Virus record (IMG/VR): IMGVR_UViG_3300044629_000209 | Location: 1 to 20,427 of that record | Direction: 5' to 3' (one strand) | Source: a virus | Length of the DNA: 20,427 nucleotides | Part shown: piece after piece, positions 1 to 8,200 of the stretch | How positions within the stretch are numbered: position 1 is the stretch's first letter | How the letters are laid out: each line of letters begins with the position of its first letter | Position numbers and translations under genes: made by a program | Notes under the pieces: model-generated | Told to the model about the DNA's origin: nothing | Database searches by the model: none | What the model saw: the letters and a program-made list of their open reading frames with translations, nothing else

Positions 1-532
1 ATAGCTGGACCACGCTGATCGAACAGGCGTTCTCCCACGGGAGGTCGCAGAACAGGCACGCCTCAGCCAGCCTTCGCCGGTAGAGGCCCTTGAGCGGCTT
101 GCCACCTGCGCGGCAGTTGCGCGGGAATTGCAACAGCGCGGAGCCGTAGCTTCCCGGCGTCATCACCTTGCCCGCGTCAGTCACGCCGCCAACGAGGCAG
201 GCTTTCAGGCTTTTGGGTATATAGCCTAGATTGAAGACCAAACTTGCGAGGGCATCGAACTCGCCTTGCGTGAGCGGCACTGTGATCTGGTCCCGCACAA
301 TCTGCGCGTGTCGTGCCACGTCTTCGTCAAGCAGTGCGTCGGCCTCTGACAGCGTGATGCGCTTGCCCACGACAGCTACAGGCCCGGTCCTGCCGTATCC
401 GATGGTCGGGATGCCGATAGGGTCGAGGTAGCCGGTAAGGCTCAACCCCTCGAAGTGCCGGATAAGGTCTAGCGCGGCCTTCGACGGGTACAGCTCACTC
501 GGCGGCCTGCGGCGGAGAATTTCTATCGCCAT
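1..532 (-). CDS. GH24 phage lysozyme (endolysin), 3' end cut by window edge
   Basis: This is a T4-type muramidase that hydrolyses the MurNAc-GlcNAc bond of peptidoglycan at the end of infection. The frame runs open from an ATG at 532 to the left edge, giving 177 codons without a stop. The catalytic E-8x-D-5x-T spacing of the family is intact: Glu28 in FEG, Asp37 in YLDP and Thr43 in TIGYG. Further on are the helix with LASLVFNLG and the family-typical GLYRRRLAE segment, so most of the domain is present. The start is supported by GGAGG nine bases upstream. It overlaps the end of the upstream membrane-protein gene by 38 nt, which suggests coupled translation. No signal peptide or signal-anchor is visible, so release would need a holin. 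Several cysteines lie near the cut C-terminus. The family assignment is firm; the true C-terminus is not visible. Confidence 0.93.
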   Translation of the reverse strand, partial: MAIEILRRRPPSELYPSKAALDLIRHFEGLSLTGYLDPIGIPTIGYGRTGPVAVVGKRITLSEADALLDEDVARHAQIVRDQITVPLTQGEFDALASLVFNLGYIPKSLKACLVGGVTDAGKVMTPGSYGSALLQFPRNCRAGGKPLKGLYRRRLAEACLFCDLPWENACSISVVQL

Positions 533-1556
533 TGTCTTTGTCCTCCGAGAGATCGGCTTTGGTTTCGGTTCGTGCCTTGCGCATGTCTTCGATCAGCCGG
601 CGGCGCGATGTGGTGCGACCCCCGCGTGATCCGTTCTCTTGCGCCTTGCGCCTGCGAGCGTCTGCGAGGTGCATCTTGTAGAGCGCGTGAGGCATGAAGA
701 TGCAGATCGTGTCGCCCACCATGATCCAGAATGCGAGGAACAGGACGCCAGCGACGTAAATCCACCAATCGTCAGGGTTCGGGTTCCACGTGAACAGTTG
801 AGCGATGCCGACAAACAGCGGCGCCCACTTCTCGGTCGTGGCAATTTCCTGCGTGGCTTCCGTCTGCGCTGCGCCGCCTGAGACGGTCAAATCCGTGATA
901 CGCCGGTCAATATCTGCAATCGCCGTGCGTGCGTTGTCGCGTTCGGTCTTCTGGTCCTTGCGGTATTCATCCGCAAGATCGTCATTGTCGAGACCGTCGC
1001 CCGTGATCTTCTCGATGCTGGATTGCAGGTTGGCGAGCTGGTTATCCCGCGTTTCCTGAATGCCCCGTTTTTGTTCTTTGAGCTCGGCAATGACTTGGTC
1101 ATTGGACTTCGCGGCAACGTCTGCCGTCTGCTCGACAGCAATCGCATTAGACCGCTTGCCCTCAAGCGCCTTCAGGCCAAAGCCCAGCGCATGAGCCACA
1201 ACCAGCAGCGTTACGACAACGCCGATGACTTTGATCCATGCAGCCTCATGATCCATGCCGAGCGATTTCAGCTTGACTGTGAAGACAAGGAAAATCGCGG
1301 CAAACAGCCGAAACATCCAGCCGATGTGCATGAAGAGGTCAGGGTCTACGCCTGAGTTCTCCCCAAGGCCGCGGCTGAAATAGCCGTCCATTTGCAGGAA
1401 GCTGAAGAAGATGACGCCGACAATCAGCCAGCCCAAGATCAAGGCCCACGAGCCAATGACCCACTCCGCGGCTTCGTCCTTGGCCCACCGGCCAGCAGAC
1501 GCCCACTCTGCTTTTGTGGGGGCTCTCAACGGCCCAGCCCCTGAAACTCCGCCCAT
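495..1556 (-). CDS. Multi-span membrane protein with central coiled coil, lysis region
   Basis: I do not recognise a named family in this 353-residue protein. It has three hydrophobic segments near residues 32-54, 76-95 and 106-128. A charged, Q/E/K-rich stretch of probable coiled coil follows (about 140-225). A last hydrophobic region (about 244-288) contains a tryptophan-rich WNPNPDDWW turn. The tail is strongly basic and then acidic, probably cytoplasmic. Its gene starts 31 nt inside the end of a small coiled-coil/membrane gene and overlaps the lysozyme start by 38 nt. The three genes therefore look like one translationally coupled group. Position suggests a role in lysis (holin or lysis-control membrane protein), but 353 residues is much longer than a usual holin. 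A superinfection or virion membrane role is also possible. The coding call is strong; the function is unproven. Confidence 0.8.
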   Translation of the reverse strand: MGGVSGAGPLRAPTKAEWASAGRWAKDEAAEWVIGSWALILGWLIVGVIFFSFLQMDGYFSRGLGENSGVDPDLFMHIGWMFRLFAAIFLVFTVKLKSLGMDHEAAWIKVIGVVVTLLVVAHALGFGLKALEGKRSNAIAVEQTADVAAKSNDQVIAELKEQKRGIQETRDNQLANLQSSIEKITGDGLDNDDLADEYRKDQKTERDNARTAIADIDRRITDLTVSGGAAQTEATQEIATTEKWAPLFVGIAQLFTWNPNPDDWWIYVAGVLFLAFWIMVGDTICIFMPHALYKMHLADARRRKAQENGSRGGRTTSRRRLIEDMRKARTETKADLSEDKDNGDRNSPPQAAE

Positions 1557-1933
1557 CTCTCAAGGCCGAGCTGCATCACCGCGAAGCAACCCACGGCCAT
1601 AAGCACCCATCCGGCGACGGGGATGCGCGACCATCCCGAAATCTTCTGCGTGTCCTGTACCTGCGCAATTTCACGCTTGTGCGTGGACAGGTCGGCGCGG
1701 AGATGGTCGATTGCCTCAACCAGCTTCTGGAGCCCGTGGCGCACTTCCTGGCTGTCAGACTGAAGCGACGCAAACTTGGTCCGCATTTCGGTTTCGATAG
1801 CTGTCACCTTCGCTGCGATCTGTTCCACGTCTTCTCCGTTTGCCTTGCGCTTCCTGAGCTGTTCGAAGTCCTCCGCAACTTCACGCAATTCACGCTTGAG
1901 CGCCTTGAAGCGCTCATTGAAATCGTCATCCAT
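1526..1933 (-). CDS. Small coiled-coil protein with C-terminal membrane helix
   Basis: This 135-residue protein begins with about 100 charged residues in a heptad-like pattern, probably a coiled coil. A single hydrophobic helix follows near residues 109-125 (VAGWVLMAVGCFAVMQLGL), with a short polar tail. This is a tail-anchored topology with a long cytoplasmic or periplasmic rod. The ATG at 1933 has GGGAAC just upstream. The 3' end overlaps the next membrane-protein gene by 31 nt, and the lysozyme follows that gene. Tail-anchored coiled-coil proteins near endolysins can be holins or antiholins, and some inner-membrane spanins have one helix plus a coil, although those carry the helix at the N-terminus. 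I infer a lysis-cassette role from position only. Confidence 0.75.
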   Translation of the reverse strand: MDDDFNERFKALKRELREVAEDFEQLRKRKANGEDVEQIAAKVTAIETEMRTKFASLQSDSQEVRHGLQKLVEAIDHLRADLSTHKREIAQVQDTQKISGWSRIPVAGWVLMAVGCFAVMQLGLERWAEFQGLGR

Positions 1934-1959
1934 TGTTCCCAGCCTTTCAGTTTAGGGCG

Positions 1960-2658
1960 TCAGGCTTCCAGCCAGCGCCCCAGCGTCTGCCTTCGCTCGA
2001 GGTCTTGCAGTTCCGCTTGCTCGCCAGCCGTGAGGCCGACAGAGCCGTCCTCGTTGACCTTGATTTCCGGGGCGATGAGGTAGTGCCGTAGCTCCTTGAG
2101 ACGCTGCGAGAGGCGCGCTTTCGCATCGTCAATCGTCTCGTCTGCAAGGATGAGGTCTGCGAAATGGTTTTCTGACGCATCAGGGGCAGGCAACAGCGGG
2201 GCTTCCGCAAACACCGATCTGTCCTTGGCCTCGACACGTTCGCGGAGAGCGGCTTCCAGCGCCGCAATGCGATCCTCCGCGCTTGGCTTGATGTCTGCCT
2301 GACGCGCCGCGAGGATCGCGCGCCACTTGGCAAGGCCCTCGGCTTCAAGCGCGGCCTTGTCCAGCACGGACCACGCCCACGGAGCAAGCTTGTCGCGCTG
2401 GACGTGTTTCGGCTGCTCGAAGCCTGCCGGGTCTTGCATCTGTTCCCAGAGCGGATGATCGGCGTCCTGCCAATACTCTGCGAATGCATTGAGGTCTGGC
2501 GCGGGAAGCTCTGCGACCGCTTCCAGCAACGGGACTTCATCCATGCGCAGCGAGCACTTGACGTGAGTGATCACATCGCGTTCGCCCACAACTTTTTCGA
2601 ACATCCAGATTCGGCGCGTGTTATATTCGGCAGCGATTTGATCAGAAGGGTTGGGCAT
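1960..2658 (-). CDS. Hypothetical phage protein, alpha-helical, charged
   Basis: The product is 232 residues and not recognised. The N-terminal 60 residues contain aromatic and hydrophobic positions (RRIWMFEKVVGERDVITHVKC). The middle is rich in Trp and acidic residues (FAEYWQDADHPLWEQM). The C-terminal half is helical with alternating charge, probably a coiled coil (about residues 125-160 and 180-232). I chose the ATG at 2658 because GAGG lies six bases upstream and MPNPSD is a typical phage N-terminus; the frame stays open to a start at 2751, but that stretch is antisense to the methyltransferase and low-complexity. The start codon shares the CATG tetramer at 2656-2659 with the divergent plus-strand gene. 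It lies between the tailspike and lysis genes, so a tail-assembly or lysis-associated role is possible. Confidence 0.75.
   Translation of the reverse strand: MPNPSDQIAAEYNTRRIWMFEKVVGERDVITHVKCSLRMDEVPLLEAVAELPAPDLNAFAEYWQDADHPLWEQMQDPAGFEQPKHVQRDKLAPWAWSVLDKAALEAEGLAKWRAILAARQADIKPSAEDRIAALEAALRERVEAKDRSVFAEAPLLPAPDASENHFADLILADETIDDAKARLSQRLKELRHYLIAPEIKVNEDGSVGLTAGEQAELQDLERRQTLGRWLEA
2619..2627 (+). promoter_or_regulatory. Candidate extended -10 promoter for the plus-strand methyltransferase
   Basis: The plus strand reads TGTTATATT, which matches the extended -10 pattern TGnTATAAT at all but one position. It sits in a small AT-rich patch inside the divergent gene, and no good -35 hexamer lies 16-18 nt upstream. 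Initiation near 2634 would give a leader of about 23 nt holding the AGAAGGG ribosome binding site at 2644-2650. This would let the methyltransferase be expressed independently of the opposing late operon. It is inferred from sequence alone. Confidence 0.4.
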
Positions 2659-3568
2659 GGTTGACCTCGTTGAAGTGCGCCGCATCAGCATGTTGGAAAC
2701 GCCGGTTCTTGAACGGCTCCAGGCGCTCGCGCGAGACGGCGTAGGCGGCATTCTGGAGATCGGCTCCTACATCGGCGGATCGACCATCGCGCTTGCCAGC
2801 GGACACATGGGACGCAGGAAGCACGCCGTCATCGACTGCGGCGGGAGCTATCCGGATCAGCCTCACCTGCCCTCTGACGATATCATTCGCGACTGGCGCG
2901 CGAACGTCGCTGCCTTCGGTGTCTCGGACCATGTCCGCATGTTCGAAGGCTGGAGCACGGACAGCCGCGTGTTCCGCGAAGCCATTGTGCATTGCGGCCC
3001 TATCGGCCTGTTCTTCTTCGACGGTGACGGGCGCTGCGCTGAACAGTTCTCGGTCTTTGCGCGCTACATGCGGCCCGGCTGTGTGATCGTTCTTGATGAC
3101 TACTGGGTTGACCCGCAGTTCGGTCAGGAGAAGGCGTCCATCGTCAAGGAATGGGTTGATCGCATGACGCTCGCCGGCGTTCTCGGTGAAGGCGAACTCA
3201 TTGGCGGGACATGGTTCACCACGCTCCGCCGCAAGATCAACTTCACGCACTATCGCAAGGAAGAGGGTTTTGCGTGGATGATGCCCGCTCCCGAAATGTC
3301 TGACGGGCTTGTGCGTTTTTTCGAGGACGGCAAGCCGCTGTCCCATGCGCAGGCTTCCCATCACGACATCCGAACGCTCGGAACCGGGCGCTACTCCCAT
3401 TGGGATTTCCCCACAGGTCCGCGCGTCCTGTTCTCGACCAGCGACAACTCGGACCCCAACACGAACGGGCGGCATTACGAAATCTCGTATTCAATGGAAA
3501 AGGTGATAATGTCGCCAGCCGCAGCCGTAACGGGCGCCGCAGCCGTCACCAGCGCGTTGCCCGTGTAG
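2657..3568 (+). CDS. Class I SAM-dependent methyltransferase (Methyltransf_24-like), inverted accessory gene
   Basis: The 303-residue product has a Rossmann-type methyltransferase N-terminal half. The SAM-binding motif I is ILEIGSYIGGST (residues 32-43), an acidic end of strand 2 is at Asp60, the FFFDGDGR motif is at 119-126, and a VIVLDDYW strand lies at 143-150. This layout fits the Methyltransf_24 group, whose characterised relatives act on small molecules or sugars. The roughly 120-residue C-terminal part is unrecognised and rich in aromatic residues, ending in a low-complexity Ala/Val tail. The ATG at 2657 is preferred over a TTG at 2651 because AAGGG lies six bases upstream. The gene opposes its neighbours, starts on a CATG shared with the divergent gene and overlaps the tailspike 3' end by 94 bp. 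Its position beside the tailspike suggests modification of a surface glycan or small molecule, but the substrate cannot be read from sequence. Confidence 0.85.
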   Translation: MVDLVEVRRISMLETPVLERLQALARDGVGGILEIGSYIGGSTIALASGHMGRRKHAVIDCGGSYPDQPHLPSDDIIRDWRANVAAFGVSDHVRMFEGWSTDSRVFREAIVHCGPIGLFFFDGDGRCAEQFSVFARYMRPGCVIVLDDYWVDPQFGQEKASIVKEWVDRMTLAGVLGEGELIGGTWFTTLRRKINFTHYRKEEGFAWMMPAPEMSDGLVRFFEDGKPLSHAQASHHDIRTLGTGRYSHWDFPTGPRVLFSTSDNSDPNTNGRHYEISYSMEKVIMSPAAAVTGAAAVTSALPV

Positions 3569-5223
3569 AGGGTGATCGTGGCCCCGCCTGTCGCGACAAC
3601 TGCAACGAGGTTGTAAGTGTTGCCAGTGGATGCGTCCGTGAACAGGCCAGAGCCGCGCGCCGCGTGCTTTGCGACCCATGTCGTGAACGGGGATGGAAGC
3701 GCGATCTGGTAAGTGCCAGAACCGACCGCATCCAGCGTGGCCGCGAAGTTGATTGAGACCCGTTTTCCATTCCGGTGAACTCGGCAGGTCTTGGCGCTCG
3801 TGGTTGGGTTAGAGCCGGAGCCGGTCAGCGTAGCCGTTACCGTCTGCTCAGCGTGATCGATCCAGTTGCAATTGTCGCCCGTAGCCGTGCTTTCGTCTTC
3901 TGGAACCTCGCCCGAAGCCAGCGTATTGCCTGAGATGTGGTTGCGCGATGCAGCGCCCTTCAGAACAAGCCCGCCCGCGATGACGTTTCCGACGATGCTG
4001 TTATCGTTGCCGTAGATGTCCTGATCAGGTCCCGTGGTCGCAAGACGGTTGCCGTAGACACGGGTTCGCGTCTGGATGCCATCCGATCCAGAGAAGTCGA
4101 TACTTCTTCCGCTACAACCAGAAATCTCCGTGTTGAACATCTTGTTGACGGCGACGATAATTCCGCCATCCGTGACGATATCCGTGATCTTGCGATTGCC
4201 TGCTGTGTCTACGGTCGTCGTGCCAACAATTGCAGCGTCGGTCGTGTTGTTCGTTCGCCGCATTACGCTGTTGCTGATCTCGGCCTTGCTTCCGGCGTCG
4301 GCCCCATCAAACTCGACACACGGACCAGCGAAGTCATAAATGATGCAATTGACGACGCGCTGTTCATAGCTGTCGGCATGAGCGCCCATATAGACGCCAC
4401 GTCCGGTGTAAGTTCCGCCCGCGCCGGCCAGATAGATACCATCGAGAACCGCCCTCGTGGCGTTCGTCATGATAAACGTTGACGCCACGTTCGCGGCTTT
4501 GGTCAGAATGGGAAGACCGTGCCCGATGATGCGCTGCGCGCTGAGCGGGGTGAAACTGTCGTTGTAGGTGTAAACTCCATACGGGATATGCACTTCACCG
4601 CCGACGCCTGCCGCCGTAATCGCCGCACGCAGCGCAGCCGTGAACCCGCTTGCAGTCGTCAGATCCCCAAACCACTGGACCCACACAACGCGGGGAACGT
4701 CGAGGATGCGGAAGAACCGCCCGGCCCCGCCGCCGTCGATCGCCAGGACGGTCCCGCCGTCTGCCGTTGTCGTGGATGCGCTGTCATAGAGCCAGAGGCC
4801 CTGCCCTCCGTCATTCTCGGAGGCGCGGCCAAGCGTCTGGTAAACCCCGTTATCGACAAGCCCGCTCCCCGCAGTCAGCGCCGTGAGCGCGGCATTGTTT
4901 GAGACGTTGATCGGGTTGACGGATGCTGCGCCATCGAGCCCTGCCGGAATGTGGATGGTGTCGTATGTCACCGCCTCGGCAGCGTCCGTGATGGTGAACG
5001 CATAAGCCAGAATGGGGCTGACGTAGAACACGCGCCCAGACGCTCCCAGCGTGGCGGGATTGCTCGCAGGCGTCGTCAGCTCCGCATCGGTGTAGAACGT
5101 GCGGCGCGTTGCAGTCGGTGCGCCGGCCGATGTCGGAACCCAGCCGTTGACCTTGAACGATGACGCGACTGTGCCGTTGGCTGCTACGGCGGGGATATAT
5201 ACAGGAATTCCGGTCGCGGCCAT
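3475..5223 (-). CDS. Tailspike with right-handed beta-helix domain
   Basis: This is a receptor-binding tailspike of 582 residues. Residues about 5-95 resemble a virion-attachment head: TFYTDAELTTPASNPATLG and the GRVFYVSP strand are typical of podovirus tailspike N-termini. Residues about 180-230 carry the entry to a pectate-lyase-type beta-helix (WFGD...GGEVHIPYGVY). The helix continues to about 440 with short turns rich in Asn and Gly (YGNDNSIVGNVIAGG, ISGNTLASGE). Residues about 460-582 look like a C-terminal beta-sandwich for trimerisation or binding. Enzymatic activity on polysaccharide is common in the class, but no catalytic residues can be assigned. The start at 5223 has GGAG seven bases upstream, and an intrinsic terminator ends 16 bp before the ATG. 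The 3' end overlaps the convergent methyltransferase by 94 bp. Confidence 0.88.
   Translation of the reverse strand: MAATGIPVYIPAVAANGTVASSFKVNGWVPTSAGAPTATRRTFYTDAELTTPASNPATLGASGRVFYVSPILAYAFTITDAAEAVTYDTIHIPAGLDGAASVNPINVSNNAALTALTAGSGLVDNGVYQTLGRASENDGGQGLWLYDSASTTTADGGTVLAIDGGGAGRFFRILDVPRVVWVQWFGDLTTASGFTAALRAAITAAGVGGEVHIPYGVYTYNDSFTPLSAQRIIGHGLPILTKAANVASTFIMTNATRAVLDGIYLAGAGGTYTGRGVYMGAHADSYEQRVVNCIIYDFAGPCVEFDGADAGSKAEISNSVMRRTNNTTDAAIVGTTTVDTAGNRKITDIVTDGGIIVAVNKMFNTEISGCSGRSIDFSGSDGIQTRTRVYGNRLATTGPDQDIYGNDNSIVGNVIAGGLVLKGAASRNHISGNTLASGEVPEDESTATGDNCNWIDHAEQTVTATLTGSGSNPTTSAKTCRVHRNGKRVSINFAATLDAVGSGTYQIALPSPFTTWVAKHAARGSGLFTDASTGNTYNLVAVVATGGATITLYTGNALVTAAAPVTAAAGDIITFSIEYEIS
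3476..3489. repeat. Near-palindrome coding YEIS on both strands
   Basis: TACGAAATCTCGTA has perfect TACGA/TCGTA arms around a four-base centre. On the plus strand it reads Tyr-Glu-Ile-Ser in the methyltransferase; on the minus strand it supplies the last Tyr-Glu-Ile-Ser of the tailspike just before its TAA stop. It marks the point where the two convergent reading frames begin to overlap. Whether it has any role beyond coding is unknown. Confidence 0.6.
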
Positions 5224-5239
5224 TCATCGGCTCCAATGC

Positions 5240-5262
5240 AAAAAAACCCGCTGCGAAGCGGG
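5240..5262 (-). terminator. Intrinsic terminator upstream of the tailspike
   Basis: On the minus strand CCCGCT and AGCGGG pair across a TCGC loop and are followed directly by seven T residues (plus-strand A run 5240-5246). It lies in the gap between the ejection-protein stop (5290) and the tailspike start (5223). The T tract ends 16 bp before the tailspike ATG, and the tailspike ribosome binding site lies in that space. Read-through or antitermination would be needed to express the tailspike from the main late transcript. Confidence 0.85.
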
Positions 5263-5289
5263 GCCGGGTCGTTTGTGGTGGGGGTGGGA

Positions 5290-8200
5290 TTAGTTCTTAG
5301 GCTTCGGCGTTTCGTCGCGTTGCAGCGTTGCGCCTGCGGACAGAACGCCGAGGCCCATCACGCCTCCCATCCCAGCAAGGAGCTTGGAGCTTCCGCTTTC
5401 GGCGGGGTCGAACTTGGCGAACTTACCTCGGATGTTCTTGGGGTCGAAGATCAGAACATGATCTGTCGGGCTGTAGCGGCCCCAGCCGCCCTCGTCCGAG
5501 AAGTTTTGCAAGCGGAGCCCGTCGTATCCCTCAGCTTTGGCCTGCGCTGCCATTTCTGACAGCGGCGTGTCGGAAGGGTCGTATTTGGCCCCGTCCATGT
5601 CAACGGACTTGATCTTTCCACGGACATAAAGCGGCATCACGTTTGCACCGCGACCGCCGTTCTTTGCGATGTCGCGTTCCTTGGCCTCAGCCGCGCGAGT
5701 AAGCGCCGCGTATTCGTCCCAATTGCCTTTGCGCTCAGCCTCCTCGGCAAGCTTGAGGATTTTGGATACAGGCGTATCTTCAGAAGCGAGCTTGGCATAT
5801 CCTGCCGCCGTGTCTGGGCTGCTCGTCAACCACACGCCAAGCTTTGCGCTCCGTGCGTCTGTCGCGCTGCCAAACTTGCTGCGGTCAAACGCCTCGAAGT
5901 CGCTCGCCGTCCCATGATACAGCGGCGTATCGACATCAAACCCCTGCTCTCTCGCTCTCTGCATTCGAGATGGCTCATCCATAGGAAGGGACTTGCCTCC
6001 GAAGCCCGCCTGCTCTGGCCTGCGTGGAGCCAGTGCGTTTGTCGGCGGTCCCTGCGGCGTCGGGGGCGCTTGCACGTTGAGGGGGTTCTGCGGAACGCTA
6101 GCGACAGGCGGCGCGAGTTGCGGAGTGCGCGGATTTTCCCGGACGCTTCCCGCTGGTGGAACAGTAGGCGGAATGCTTCCAGGCCGAGGCGTCTTTCCGG
6201 GAAACAGAATTTTCGCAGCATCATCTGGCGCGGATGTGAGAATGTCCCCAATCGCGTCCAGTTGCTTCTCTGAATAGCCCTGCCGGCGCAGGAAATTCAC
6301 CATTGCCGACACGGCGCCAATAGCCGTGTCCTTGATGTTGCCGCGCGCCGCGCTCTGGCCCATTTGCATCAGCGCATCGCCAGTTTTTGACGGCCCGGCG
6401 TTCAAGGCGACCGCTGTCACCGAATTGATGTTGGGATTGATACGCGCGCCAGTCTGCGAAAGCTTCGCCTCTATGCCGAACTTCTTGATAATGCCATCAG
6501 CCGCAGCATTGCCGAAAACAGACCGCAGACGCTTTTGAAAGTCCGGGCTGTTGATACGGCTCGGCGTAAGCTTTCCGCTTTCTACCGTTTTCACAATGTT
6601 TCGCAGAACGCCAATCTGATAGGCGCTTAGTTCCTGGCCCGTCAGCTTTGACACTTCCCGTTCAATGTCGTCAGCAACGCCACGGTTCTGCAAGGCGCGC
6701 TCGCCTGCCTGTAGACCTTTTTCAATGCGGGGAGCTTCGCCGCCTGCTTCGCGCGCTGTTGCGTAAAGGCTTTGCGTCAAGGACGGGTTTTCGACACCTG
6801 TCGCGCCCTGCGCAGAAATCAGATCCAGCTCGCGCAGGAGTGTCTGCCTCACGCCTTCGATGTCGCTGATGCCCTGCCCGTTGGCGAGCCGCTTGCTGAT
6901 CTCTTCGTCAACAAGCTGCTTCAATTCGTCATAGACTTTGAGGGGCGGCATTTGATCGGCTTGCCCAATCAGCGGAACCGCCTGGTTCTTCACGCGGTTG
7001 ACGGCTTTTGAATAAAGACTGCGCAGGATAGGCGCGTCCCTGACAATGCGCTCAAGGTTTGCCGTCTCTGCGAACGGTGCAGCCTCCGCCTCTTCATACA
7101 GCGGAGCCGCCTTGGCTCGGCTTGTTTTCACCATGTCTTCCAAGGACGCATAAACGTCATCAGGGTTTAGCCCTGTTTCGTCCGCGATGTCCTTAAGCAG
7201 GCGGCCCGGCATGCCAGCAACGCGACCTTCAAGAATGGCGGTGGCCTTTTCCGCAGTCGTGCCCGGCTGTCGCGTCAGCGATACAAGATTGCTCAGAGTG
7301 TTCTGGCCCAACTCGCCGGTCATCACAGGCTTGTCGCCATACTTGGCCGCGCGCTTCAGGAAATCATCGACCGTGATGATGCCGGAACGCTCAAGCGATC
7401 TGCGCGCAGCGTCCGTTGCAATCCGCCGCGTATTTGCTTCTGCAATACCCGGTGCAATGGGGTTCAGAAGCTTGGAACCCACGTTCGACAGCGCATTGAT
7501 GGCCGGCCGCACAAACGGCTCGAGCAGTGGCATGGCTCCGCCGAAAGCTGAACCAATTACCGCATTGGTTTGGGCAGATTGAGCGCGCTCAGGCGCGAAC
7601 AGTTCGGGAGATGCCTCCCCACGGTCAAGCGCTTCATTCTCCGCGCCGACGGTATAGCCGTAAAGCCCGCCGGCCGTGGCGCCCTGCAATCCACCGCTGA
7701 CCACCTTGGAAAGCATGTTGGCGGGGGCGCCGCCCATGCGCGTGATGGTGTTGACGACAGGCGCCGCAAGCTTTGCCGTGGCGCCACCCACAACAACGCC
7801 GGGACCAATGAACCCCGTTCCGTCTCCTACCGCTGACCAGCCCGGCTCATCCTGACGCGCCTGCGCGATCTGTTCGCGCGCTCTACCCTGAAACTTTTCA
7901 TAGGCTTCGCCCCATGAAGAAGCGGGCGCGCCAGGCGAACGAGAGGAATAACGGTTGGCGATCTGCTCAACCGTAGCGTTGATAGCTCCGGCGATCTTGT
8001 CGGCTTGCCCGAAGGTCGCTGAATTGGCATTCGACGCAGCCCACGCACTCAGTCCGTCTGTCTTCTCGCGCCCTTTGACAACGGGCGACGTCGGCATGCC
8101 ATCAACGTAAAAAGCGCCGTTCTTGAGCGAAGAAAGCGGAACCGCAACAAAGTAATCGTTGAAGTTGTTGCCGGTCTTTTTCGGCTTTGGCCTGTGGACG

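Noticed and set aside
231-431. Plus-strand frame of 66 codons near the left edge
   Set aside because: It is antisense to the lysozyme, whose catalytic motifs are intact.
1514-2083. Plus-strand frame of 189 codons opposite the coiled-coil/membrane gene
   Set aside because: The minus-strand frame has a ribosome binding site, couplings and a clear coil plus membrane helix. The plus frame is Leu/Arg/Ser-rich without such support.
1947-2540. Alternative minus-strand frame of 197 codons in the region 1960-2658
   Set aside because: It is very rich in Arg and Ser with no hydrophobic pattern. The 1960-2658 frame has balanced composition and a ribosome binding site.
3937-4482. Plus-strand frame of 181 codons opposite the tailspike
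   Set aside because: It mirrors the beta-helix gene, lacks a ribosome binding site and shows no recognisable fold.
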